From: Oscillospiraceae bacterium
GTDB taxonomy: Bacteria; Bacillota; Clostridia; Oscillospirales; Acutalibacteraceae
DNA length: 34,202 nucleotides
NCBI GenBank assembly: GCA_028697255.1
Contig: JAQVFM010000017.1
Span: 1 to 34,202, forward strand
Reading direction: 5' to 3'
Part shown: piece after piece, positions 7,855 to 16,375 of the stretch
How the letters are laid out: each line of letters opens with the position of its first letter
How positions within the stretch are numbered: the stretch's first letter is position 1
Notes under the pieces: generated by a model
Told to the model about the DNA's origin: nothing
What the model saw: only the letters and a program-made list of their open reading frames with translations
Databases searched by the model: none
Translations under genes and position numbers: made by a program

Positions 7855-9063
7855 ATGCAGCAACAACTTGCAAAGCGGTGTATGGAAAATGTTGCACACC
7901 TATCAGCATTGAGCGGTGTATCCGCTAATGTGATAAGTGTTATACAAAAAGCTTTTTTACATACTAAGAATAATTTTTGCGATGAATGCACATGTTCACG
8001 CTGCAATGCGCTTAATACTCATCTTTACGGATGCAATGAAGCATATCGTTGGAATGGAAAATATATTTACTACTGCCCGCTGGGGCTTGTTTTTGTTGCC
8101 TCATCGGTTTCAGATGATTCAGGAAACCTGGTAGGCGGAACAATAATGGGTCCCTTGTTAATGGGAGATTCAGATGATGTTCTGGCAGAAATGACCGATT
8201 GCATGCGAAGTAAGGCTGTCTTGTTGCCGGCTCTTTCAACCTCAAAGGTTACGGATCTGGCAGCCGTTTTGTCAGCAGTTACTTCATATGCGGCGGGTGT
8301 ACCTCACAGTCGAGTCGGCAGATTTGTTTATGAGCAAAAAAAGCTGCTCAACACAATCTATTCGGCACAGGAAAAGTTTTTAAATGACGGTGAAAATTCT
8401 AAATATCCCATCGAAACCGAAAAAAAGCTGCATACGCTGATTTGCAGTCACGATAAAAGCGGTGCGCAGGAATTATTAAATGAGCTTTTGGGACATATTT
8501 ACTGCACCAATAATTTTGATTTGGCAACTATTAAGACACGCGTGGTTGAACTGGTGGTAATTCTGTCCCGCGCCACCATAGATGCAGGAGCCGACATACG
8601 GGAAGTGTTTATGTCCAACACAAATTATTTAAATGAGATCGAGCAGTTTTCATCACTTGAAGAGCTTAGTGTGTGGTTAAACTGCATCATGCACAGATTT
8701 ATTGCATATTCGTTTGATTTTACTCAGGTTAAGCATTCAAATGTTGTGTATAAGGTGATGGAATATGTTAAGGCAAACTACAGTAAAAAAATCTCTTTGG
8801 ACGATATTGCACGACACGTTTATTTAAGCCGATCATATCTCAGCAGTATGTTTAAAGAAGAAACGGGGGAAAGCCTTTTTTCATACATAAACAAGGTGCG
8901 TGTCGAAAAAAGCAAGCTGTACTTGCTTGACGATGCAATTAGCCTTGTAGATATATCATCTTTATGCGGTTTTGAGGATCAAAGCTATTTTACTAAGGTG
9001 TTTAAAAAATATACTGGTGTATCCCCAAAAAAATACAGGGACAGTCGTGGGAATATAGCTTAA
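7855..9063 (+). CDS. AraC family transcriptional regulator with N-terminal PocR-type sensory domain
   Basis: C-terminal double HTH (VKANYSKKISLDDIARHVYLSRSYLSSMFKEETGESLFSYINKVRVEKSKLYLLDDAISLVDISSLCGFEDQSYFTKVFKKYTGVSPKKYR); Cys-rich PocR-like N-terminus (CDECTCSRCNAL...YGCNEAYRWNGKYIYYCPLGL). Confidence 0.9.
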   Translation: MQQQLAKRCMENVAHLSALSGVSANVISVIQKAFLHTKNNFCDECTCSRCNALNTHLYGCNEAYRWNGKYIYYCPLGLVFVASSVSDDSGNLVGGTIMGPLLMGDSDDVLAEMTDCMRSKAVLLPALSTSKVTDLAAVLSAVTSYAAGVPHSRVGRFVYEQKKLLNTIYSAQEKFLNDGENSKYPIETEKKLHTLICSHDKSGAQELLNELLGHIYCTNNFDLATIKTRVVELVVILSRATIDAGADIREVFMSNTNYLNEIEQFSSLEELSVWLNCIMHRFIAYSFDFTQVKHSNVVYKVMEYVKANYSKKISLDDIARHVYLSRSYLSSMFKEETGESLFSYINKVRVEKSKLYLLDDAISLVDISSLCGFEDQSYFTKVFKKYTGVSPKKYRDSRGNIA

Positions 9064-9259
9064 TTAATGCCTTTTTACAAGGGTTTTTACCGGATTAATG
9101 AAATAAATTTCAAAAAGGCATAATATTTTTCTATAATAATAATAGTAAAGCTAATATAATATTTTTAACATGCTGTTTTTTACTTTTATCAGTTACATAT
9201 ATTTTGAGATTTGTTATTGTAAAAACAGTATAAATCATTGTTTTCGGGAGGATCAAGAT

Positions 9260-9892
9260 ATGGGATTATTAGAAGATATCAGCAGCTTTCTGCAGCAGGG
9301 GCGCGCACCTATAGTTAAAGAAAAAGTTCAGGAAGCTTTGGATCAGGGCATTGCACCTCAGGAAATTCTGGAAAAAGGCTTGCTGGACGGCATGGGCATT
9401 ATTGGTGATAAATTTAAGAAGAATGAAATATTTGTGCCCGAGGTTTTGATTGCAGCACGTGCGATGAATGCAGGTGTGGGGATTTTAAAGCCGCATCTGG
9501 TAGAAGCAGGAGTCGAATCAAAAGGAACTGCTGTCATTGGTACGGTTAAGGGAGATTTGCACGATATCGGCAAAAATCTTGTTAAGATGATGCTGGAAGG
9601 CAAAGGACTTAGTGTAATCGATCTTGGCGTGGATGTATCATCCGAGCAGTTTGTACAGGCTGCAATCGACAACAATGCAGATATTATTTGTTGTTCGGCA
9701 TTACTTACCACTACCATGGGAGAAATGAAAAATGTTGTGGCTGCAGCGGAAGAAAAAGGTATCCGCGATAAGGTCAAAATCATGGTTGGTGGCGCTCCAA
9801 TAACGCAAAGCTTCTGTGATTCAATCGGCGCAGATTGTTACGAACCCGATGCCGCTTCGGCAGCCGATGCAGCACTGGCATTTTGCAGTTAA
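9260..9892 (+). CDS. Corrinoid (B12-binding) methyltransferase protein, MtaC/MtbC-like
   Basis: GTVKGDLHDIGKNLV (DxHxxG cobalamin-binding motif), N-terminal helical cap domain; ATG at 9260 preceded by GGGAGGATC. Confidence 0.95.
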   Translation: MGLLEDISSFLQQGRAPIVKEKVQEALDQGIAPQEILEKGLLDGMGIIGDKFKKNEIFVPEVLIAARAMNAGVGILKPHLVEAGVESKGTAVIGTVKGDLHDIGKNLVKMMLEGKGLSVIDLGVDVSSEQFVQAAIDNNADIICCSALLTTTMGEMKNVVAAAEEKGIRDKVKIMVGGAPITQSFCDSIGADCYEPDAASAADAALAFCS

Positions 9893-9902
9893 TTGATTAA
9901 TG

Positions 9903-9964
9903 CTGCCATAGCTGTTTGATTCAGTTTTTTTGTGACTGAGCCAAACAACTATGGCAGTTTTTAT
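9903..9964 (+). terminator. Rho-independent terminator after the corrinoid protein gene
   Basis: CTGCCATAGCTGTTTGATTCAGT / ACTGAGCCAAACAACTATGGCAG imperfect 23-bp stem followed by TTTTT. Confidence 0.88.
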
Positions 9965-10145
9965 GAGCATTAGTTTATTCGAAAGAAAGCAACAGTATGG
10001 TATGATATAATTAAATTAGTAAAGGCTGATTTTTTGATTAATTTTCAACCTGACTATCGGCACATTTTATTATCTGCTCAGAATATTGAGACGGTCCGGC
10101 AGTATCGTGGTGAAACAATTTAATCCATGTTAGTATTAGATTAGA

Positions 10146-10175
10146 AAAAATCCTGTCGATTTCGGCAGGATTTTT
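10146..10175. terminator. Intrinsic terminator with no clear upstream gene
   Basis: AAAAATCCTGTCG ATTT CGGCAGGATTTTT. Confidence 0.75.
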
Positions 10176-10301
10176 AGTTTCGCACATGCCCCATCCCGCC
10201 TACTGAAAAATGGCGCGAGGAGGGCATCGTGCACTATTTCTATTCACCTATTCTACAATTATTTTTAAAACATAAATATTTATTTGTAGGGGTGATCGGC
10301 G

Positions 10302-11018
10302 GTGATGTTTATTGTTTTTAACAGAAAAAAGCTTATATTTGTTTTATTGCCTGTTGTGTTAATATTGTTGTCGATTATATCATATTGCGTGCTAAATCAA
10401 GCGTTGTCCGACAAACTTAAACTTACGTCCGAGAACGATTCCGGATACTTGGTCATGATATATATTGAGGAGAAGAAATTATACCTTTTTAAACATAATA
10501 ACTGTATTAAGGAATATCCAATAGCTTCGGGTAAGCGGGAAAGTCCGTCTCCGATAGGGGTTTGGGAAATTGTTGAAAAAAAAGACTGGGGCGAGGGATT
10601 TGGCGGATACTGGCTGGGACTAAATGTCTTGTGGGGGAAATACGGTATTCACGGCACAACGCGCGAAAGCTCTATTGGCCACGCTGTAAGCCATGGATGC
10701 ATACGAATGCTGAGCAAGGATATTAAAGAGCTATACAATATTGTTAGTATCGGCACACCGGTTGTTATCAGGGACGGAGATTACGGGCCGTTTGGAACTG
10801 GATTTAGACGGCTTAAACCAGGGGATAGGGGTGCTGATGTTCTTGCAGTCCAGCAAAGGCTTAAAGCACTTGGCTATTACAAGGGTAAAGAGAACGGAAT
10901 TTATGAGGATGATTTAAAGCAAGCATTGTACAGCTTTCAAAAAGATAATAACCTTAAAGTTAAATATACAATTACATACGAGGATTATATTGCAATGGGG
11001 TTTGATGAATTTGAATAG
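10302..11018 (+). CDS. L,D-transpeptidase (YkuD) with C-terminal peptidoglycan-binding domain
   Basis: HGTTRESSIGHAVSHGCIRML catalytic motif; GDRGADVLAVQQRLKALGYYKGKENGIY PG-binding repeat; N-terminal TM segment. Confidence 0.92.
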   Translation: MMFIVFNRKKLIFVLLPVVLILLSIISYCVLNQALSDKLKLTSENDSGYLVMIYIEEKKLYLFKHNNCIKEYPIASGKRESPSPIGVWEIVEKKDWGEGFGGYWLGLNVLWGKYGIHGTTRESSIGHAVSHGCIRMLSKDIKELYNIVSIGTPVVIRDGDYGPFGTGFRRLKPGDRGADVLAVQQRLKALGYYKGKENGIYEDDLKQALYSFQKDNNLKVKYTITYEDYIAMGFDEFE

Positions 11019-11152
11019 AGAGCAGTTAAGTGAACGATTAAAAATTTCTCCTGTTGCGTAAACCGGTATTTTATTATATAATGCTGTCATAATTGAAAAC
11101 CAAAGCCAAAATTTATGACGAGTTATTTGGCGCATGTGTTAAGGAGCTTTTC

Positions 11153-12325
11153 ATGGAAATCCTTATTAGAATATTTATTTTACATATAAAAATTATATAC
11201 TCTATTTTTAAGCTTCTGCCTGTGGATAGCCACAAGGTTGTTTTTTTGAGCAGAAATTTTGACACTCCGCCACTCGATTTTAGATTGCTTGAAAATGAGC
11301 TTAACAAGAATTTCACCGGCTATAAAACGGTGTTTTTAACAAGAAGAATACGCGGCGGAATACCGAACATGATTGGTTATTATTTTCATATAATTCGGCA
11401 GCTTTTTCACATTGCAACAACCAATGTTTGCGTTATAGATTCTTACATAATACCAATTAGTGTTTTAAATCACCGCAAAGATTTGCGCGTTATCCAAATA
11501 TGGCACTCGATGGGTGCAATAAAGAAGTTTGGTTATCAGACGCTTGGTACAAGATACGGCAGAGATACAAAATTGTCATCGTTACTGCATATGCATGAGA
11601 AGTATGATGTGATTGTTTCGGGCTCTTATGATATGATCCCATATTATTGCGAGGCGTTCAACACGCCAAGCGAGCATTTTTTTCCTGTTGGTTTGCCCAG
11701 AATTGACTATATCGTCGGCAGCAAGGATGATATTCAAAGACGCATATACGGCAAATATCCTGAGTTAAAGCAAAAGCCGGTCATACTCTATGTGCCTACG
11801 TTCAGGCCGGAGATTGATGATGGTATTAATAGATTAATTGAGAGCGTTGATTTTGATAAGCATACACTGATTATTAAAAAGCACCCAAACGATCAAAGGG
11901 AGTTTAAAGATAATCGTGTTACCAATATACAAGGCTTTTCGGCGCTTGAATTGTTAACCGTAGCAGATCATATTATTACTGATTATTCTGCAATTTCTAT
12001 TGAAGCATCCGCACTGTTAAAATGCGTTTATTTTTATGTCTATGATTATGACAAATATATTGAATCAAACGGTCTTAACATAGATTTATATAACGAAATG
12101 CCCGGGTGTGTTTTTAAAAATGCGGACAAGCTTATGAAAAAAATTAACCACGGGAGCTATGACTTTAAAAGCATCCGTGATTTTAGAGACAAATATGTTG
12201 TTAACAACGGTTATTCGGCACAGATAATAAGCGCATTAATCGACGAATGTGCAAATCGTGTTTGGTCGGGTAATATTGAGCAATTGAGGCGTAAGTATGA
12301 TAAAGTTCCTGAAACAGTTGACTAA
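11153..12325 (+). CDS. CDP-glycerol glycerophosphotransferase family protein (TagB/TagF-like)
   Basis: VIQIWHSMGAIKKFGYQ, VILYVPTFRPE, IIKKHPNDQ, HIITDYSAISIEAS; ATG at 11153 after AAGGAGC. Confidence 0.88.
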   Translation: MEILIRIFILHIKIIYSIFKLLPVDSHKVVFLSRNFDTPPLDFRLLENELNKNFTGYKTVFLTRRIRGGIPNMIGYYFHIIRQLFHIATTNVCVIDSYIIPISVLNHRKDLRVIQIWHSMGAIKKFGYQTLGTRYGRDTKLSSLLHMHEKYDVIVSGSYDMIPYYCEAFNTPSEHFFPVGLPRIDYIVGSKDDIQRRIYGKYPELKQKPVILYVPTFRPEIDDGINRLIESVDFDKHTLIIKKHPNDQREFKDNRVTNIQGFSALELLTVADHIITDYSAISIEASALLKCVYFYVYDYDKYIESNGLNIDLYNEMPGCVFKNADKLMKKINHGSYDFKSIRDFRDKYVVNNGYSAQIISALIDECANRVWSGNIEQLRRKYDKVPETVD

Positions 12326-13538
12326 GAAAAGCGTCGGGCTGCGAAAGCTTGTCCGTTTTCTGATTTATTGTATCAGAAGTCTTAGATATTTTGTGTATTA
12401 TCTAAGCGGCAGAACGCAACCCAACTTAGTTTTGTTCGAGTCTTATATGGGCAGGGCATATGCATGCAGCCCGAAAGCGTTATATGAAGCAATGCTGCGG
12501 GATAATGCTTACAGCTCATTTAAGTTTATCTGGGCATTTAGGGATTGTGAAAAATATGATTTTTTAAAGAAAAACCCTAATACCAAAGTTATTAAATACA
12601 TGTCTGCAGATTATTTAAGGGCATATTCAAGGGCTAAATACTGGATTAGCAATTCGCGTATTCCCGAGCAGATCCGCAAAAGGCAGGATCAAATATATGT
12701 TCAGACATGGCATGGCACCCCTTTAAAAAGGCTTGGGTATGATGTGGAGCTTGACGGCGGCAACGCAATGAACACCCTTGACGAGCTGCGAAAAAAGTAT
12801 TTTTATGACGCTCGCCGCTATACGTATATGCTCTCACCCTCTGCGTTTTGCAGTGAAAAGCTCACTTCCGCGTTTAATCTTAAAAATATACACGACAGCG
12901 ACGTTATTCTGGAAATGGGTTATCCTCGCAATGATTTTCTGTTTCGATACAGTGAAGAGGACATTAAACGTGTTAAAAATACCCTTGGTTTGCCACAGGG
13001 GAAGAAAGTTATTCTTTATGCGCCGACATGGCGTGACAACCAGCACGAAACAGCCGTGGGTTACACCTATGAATTAAAGACAGACTTTGAACTTTTGCGC
13101 CGTGAACTGGAGTCCGAATATGTAATTTTATTCCGTGCCCATTATTTTATTGCCAACAGCTTTAATTTTGAATTTTTTAAAGGGTTTGTGTATAATGTAT
13201 CTGATTATGATGATATAAATGAATTGTATATTATAAGCGATATTTTGGTTACCGACTATTCAAGTGTATTTTTTGATTATGCTAATCTTAAGCGACCAAT
13301 GATTTTTTATATGTATGATTTAGAAGATTACAAAAATCATTTAAGAGATTTTTATATTGATATAAAAGCACTGCCCGGCGAAATTGTAAAAACTGAGCAT
13401 CAGCTAATAGACGCTATACGCAGGGCAAACAGCGATTTTATATATGACGGCAAATATAAAGACTTTAACCGGAAATACAATTATTTGGATGGTCCTGACA
13501 TTAGTGAAAGGGTGATAAAGAAGATTGTAGCAATATAG
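12297..13538 (+). CDS. CDP-glycerol glycerophosphotransferase family protein (TagB/TagF-like), second copy
   Basis: YVQTWHGTPLKRLGYDVE, VILYAPTWRDNQ, DILVTDYSSVFFDYANLKRPMIFYMYD. Confidence 0.92.
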   Translation: MIKFLKQLTKKSVGLRKLVRFLIYCIRSLRYFVYYLSGRTQPNLVLFESYMGRAYACSPKALYEAMLRDNAYSSFKFIWAFRDCEKYDFLKKNPNTKVIKYMSADYLRAYSRAKYWISNSRIPEQIRKRQDQIYVQTWHGTPLKRLGYDVELDGGNAMNTLDELRKKYFYDARRYTYMLSPSAFCSEKLTSAFNLKNIHDSDVILEMGYPRNDFLFRYSEEDIKRVKNTLGLPQGKKVILYAPTWRDNQHETAVGYTYELKTDFELLRRELESEYVILFRAHYFIANSFNFEFFKGFVYNVSDYDDINELYIISDILVTDYSSVFFDYANLKRPMIFYMYDLEDYKNHLRDFYIDIKALPGEIVKTEHQLIDAIRRANSDFIYDGKYKDFNRKYNYLDGPDISERVIKKIVAI

Positions 13539-13567
13539 GCTGATTATTAAAAAAGGGGACAAGCAAC

Positions 13568-13981
13568 ATGAAAAGGGTATTGACATATGGTACGTTCGAT
13601 ATGCTGCACGAGGGTCATATCAATTTGCTTAGACGTGCAAAAGCACTTGGGGATTACCTTATTGTGGGGTTGTCCACAGATGAGTTTAATGCTATCAAAA
13701 ATAAAAAGGCTTATTTCCCGTATGAAAAACGCAAGCTTATTCTCGAATCAATACGGTATGTCGATTTAGTCATTCCTGAAAAAACATGGGAACAGAAATT
13801 GGACGATGTTAAAAATTATTGTGTTGATATTGTGGTTATGGGCAGCGACTGGGAGGGCAGCGACAAGTTTGAGTATTTAAGGAAGCATGTCGAGCTTGTT
13901 TTTTTGCCGAGGACAAAAGGTATTTCATCAACAAAAATTAAACGAAGCTGTGGAGAGCTATTGCGTGCAGCCGGAAAGTGA
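13568..13981 (+). CDS. tagD: Glycerol-3-phosphate cytidylyltransferase
   Basis: VLTYGTFDMLHEGHINLLRRAKALGDYLIVGLSTDEFN and ISSTKIKRS nucleotidyltransferase motifs. Confidence 0.93.
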   Translation: MKRVLTYGTFDMLHEGHINLLRRAKALGDYLIVGLSTDEFNAIKNKKAYFPYEKRKLILESIRYVDLVIPEKTWEQKLDDVKNYCVDIVVMGSDWEGSDKFEYLRKHVELVFLPRTKGISSTKIKRSCGELLRAAGK

Positions 13982-13995
13982 CGGATTGATATTAA

Positions 13996-14778
13996 ATGCA
14001 ACGATTTTTTAAAGACTTAAAGCGATATTACAGGTATATCCTGTATGCTTCTAAGAGTGAACTTAAATCGGAAGTTTCATATTCATATCTAAACTGGCTT
14101 TGGTGGATTTTAGAGCCGGTGCTATTTATGCTTATATATGTTTTTGTCGTTCGTATTGTTTTTAGAACGAGCGAAAAGTATTTTCCGGTTTTTGTACTTA
14201 TCGGGCAAATGGTATGGATGTATTTTAACAGAACAGTCAAAAGAAGTGTAAAAATAGTCAAAAGCTATCGAAGTGTGATTACAAAGATATATGTGCCCAA
14301 ATTTGTCTTTACATTAATTAATATGTTTGTCAACTCGTTTAAGATGTTTATATCATTCTTAATCATAATTGTGATGATGCTTGTATCCCGTGTGCCTTTA
14401 ACATGGAATATATTATATTTCTTACCGGTAGTGTTTGTTCTCAACTTGGTTATATTTGGTATATGTATGATACTTATGCATTACGGTGTGTATATAGGAG
14501 ATTTAAATAATCTGATAAACGTGCTTCTTAGATTTATTTTTTATCTTTCAGGTATATTTTACTCGGTTAAAAATCGCGTGCCCGCACCTTATAATAAGTT
14601 TGTATTAAAGCTAAATCCTATTGCTTTTTTGATTGACCAGATGCGTGACGTGTTGATTTACGGCAAAAAGGCTGATTTGCGATTTTTGGTGATTTGGTCT
14701 GTAACAGGACTTTTGCTTTCAATTGTGGGCATATGGAAAGTTTATAAAAATGAAAACAGCTATGCGAAGGTGATATAG
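13996..14778 (+). CDS. tagG: Teichoic acid/polysaccharide ABC exporter permease (TagG-like, ABC-2 type)
   Basis: Multi-TM permease between tagD and the ATPase; ELKSEVSYSYLNWLWWILEPVLFMLIYVFVV. Confidence 0.88.
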   Translation: MQRFFKDLKRYYRYILYASKSELKSEVSYSYLNWLWWILEPVLFMLIYVFVVRIVFRTSEKYFPVFVLIGQMVWMYFNRTVKRSVKIVKSYRSVITKIYVPKFVFTLINMFVNSFKMFISFLIIIVMMLVSRVPLTWNILYFLPVVFVLNLVIFGICMILMHYGVYIGDLNNLINVLLRFIFYLSGIFYSVKNRVPAPYNKFVLKLNPIAFLIDQMRDVLIYGKKADLRFLVIWSVTGLLLSIVGIWKVYKNENSYAKVI

Positions 14779-15515
14779 TGTCGAATATTGCGTTATCCGT
14801 TAAGGACTTGCATATACGTTATCACGCTCTGAAACCGGTGTCGATTAAAAACTCTATAATTAAACCTAAAAGAATCAAGAAGGATTTCTTTCACGCCGTC
14901 AAAGGTGTTTCATTAGAGGTGCCCAAGGGTCAGATCGTGGGCATTGTCGGGAAGAACGGCAGTGGCAAATCCACATTGCTCAGGGCTATTGCAGGTGTTT
15001 TTTCACCGGACGAGGGAAGTATTGATTTATACGGTAATTCGGTATCTTTGTTATCAATCGGAGTGGGCTTTCAGAGCATGTTAACAGGATATCAGAATAT
15101 TTTTCTTTCAGGATTGCTTTTAGGGTTTACCGAAGAGCAGATTCGCAGCAAGGTCAAAGAAATCATTGAGTTTTCAGAGTTAGGCCGTTTTATTTACAAG
15201 CCGGTAAAGACATATTCAAGCGGTATGTATTCCAAACTGGCTTTTTCGATTACTGCAATTCTGGAAACTGATATTTTGCTCATTGACGAAGTGTTGAGCG
15301 TGGGTGATGCGGCATTTAAACAAAAGAGCTATAACCGCATGAGGACACTGATTGATGACGAAAACAGAACAGTTGTTATTGTATCTCACAGCAACAAAAC
15401 ATTGCTTGATTTATGCGACACTATTATTTGGATGCATAACGGTAAAATTAAGATGAAAGGCGATCCGACCGAAGTAATTGACAGTTATAAAAAATTTATG
15501 AAAGTTAAAGGTTAA
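14778..15515 (+). CDS. tagH: Teichoic acid/polysaccharide ABC exporter ATP-binding protein (TagH-like)
   Basis: Walker A GIVGKNGSGKSTLLRAIAG, signature YSSGMYSKLAFSI, Walker B DILLIDEVLSVGD. Confidence 0.92.
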   Translation: MSNIALSVKDLHIRYHALKPVSIKNSIIKPKRIKKDFFHAVKGVSLEVPKGQIVGIVGKNGSGKSTLLRAIAGVFSPDEGSIDLYGNSVSLLSIGVGFQSMLTGYQNIFLSGLLLGFTEEQIRSKVKEIIEFSELGRFIYKPVKTYSSGMYSKLAFSITAILETDILLIDEVLSVGDAAFKQKSYNRMRTLIDDENRTVVIVSHSNKTLLDLCDTIIWMHNGKIKMKGDPTEVIDSYKKFMKVKG

Positions 15516-15521
15516 TTTTGC

Positions 15522-15550
15522 TTGCAAATCGTATTTAGATGTGCTATAAT
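15522..15550 (+). promoter_or_regulatory. Sigma-70/SigA promoter of the rimP-nusA-infB operon
   Basis: TTGCAA - 17 bp - TATAAT. Confidence 0.78.
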
Positions 15551-15577
15551 CCCGTATAGTGAATAGGTCAAACTTAG

Positions 15578-15608
15578 AAAGAGTGGGGTTGCCCGCTCTT
15601 TTATGTTT
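15578..15608 (+). terminator. Leader hairpin / possible attenuator in the rimP operon 5' UTR
   Basis: AAAGAGTGGG-GTTG-CCCGCTCTTT (one G-U) followed by TATGTTTATTT, about 30 nt after the predicted transcription start. Confidence 0.6.
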
Positions 15609-15841
15609 ATTTAAGGCCTGTTGAACAATTAAAAAATACTGCTTCTATAAGGTTTAATAGAATTTTTTAATTATTCAGGTGCAAGGTTTTTATAAAGAAA
15701 ATGATAAAACAGGCGGCATTCAATGCGAGCTGATCACAAAAATCATGATTTTTGTGGCTTTAGTGTCTAAAGATAATACCGTTCGCAAAAGGTATATTTA
15801 TCGAGCATTATTTAAGGCTGAATACGGGAGTGATAAATTAA

Positions 15842-16375
15842 ATGGCATCTTACAAAAAAAACAAGTCGATTGCCGGCACGGCAGGTGTGTGCTTTCGACT
15901 GGCTCAGCCCGAAGCGGCTGCACTTGGTCTTGAGTTGTGGGATGTTCGCTTTGTTCGGGAGGGTCCGACATGGTTCTTGCGAATATATATAGATAAAAAT
16001 GATGGTTATATTTCTGTCGACGACTGTGTAGCGATGTCACGCCGGATGGACAAAATTCTTGATGAAGCCGATCCGATTCCGCATGCCTATTGCCTTGAAG
16101 TCTGCTCACCGGGAATTGAGCGTGAGCTTGTCAGACCTGAGCATTTTAAAAAGTTTGAAGGGCACCCCGTTAGTGTACGGCTGTATCACCCGATTGAAAA
16201 CAAGCGGGAATACAGGGGCGTTTTGGTTGGATATCAGGACGGTTCGGTAATAATACGCACAATGGATAATCAGCAAAAGCTTTTTTCAAAAAAATCAACA
16301 TCCTCAGTTAATGTTTTAGAGGACTGGGATGATCTTACAAAAGGAGAAACCGATAATGAGCAACGCGAACACTGA
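15842..16375 (+). CDS. rimP: Ribosome maturation factor RimP
   Basis: LELWDVRFVREGPTWFLRIYIDKNDGYISVDDCVAMSR...YCLEVCSPGIERELVRPEHF; upstream of nusA. Confidence 0.95.
   Translation: MASYKKNKSIAGTAGVCFRLAQPEAAALGLELWDVRFVREGPTWFLRIYIDKNDGYISVDDCVAMSRRMDKILDEADPIPHAYCLEVCSPGIERELVRPEHFKKFEGHPVSVRLYHPIENKREYRGVLVGYQDGSVIIRTMDNQQKLFSKKSTSSVNVLEDWDDLTKGETDNEQREH

Noticed and set aside
9170-9259. N-terminal extension of the corrinoid protein ORF
   Set aside because: Hydrophobic extension covers an inverted repeat; the ATG at 9260 has a clear GGGAGG RBS and matches the usual MtaC-like start.
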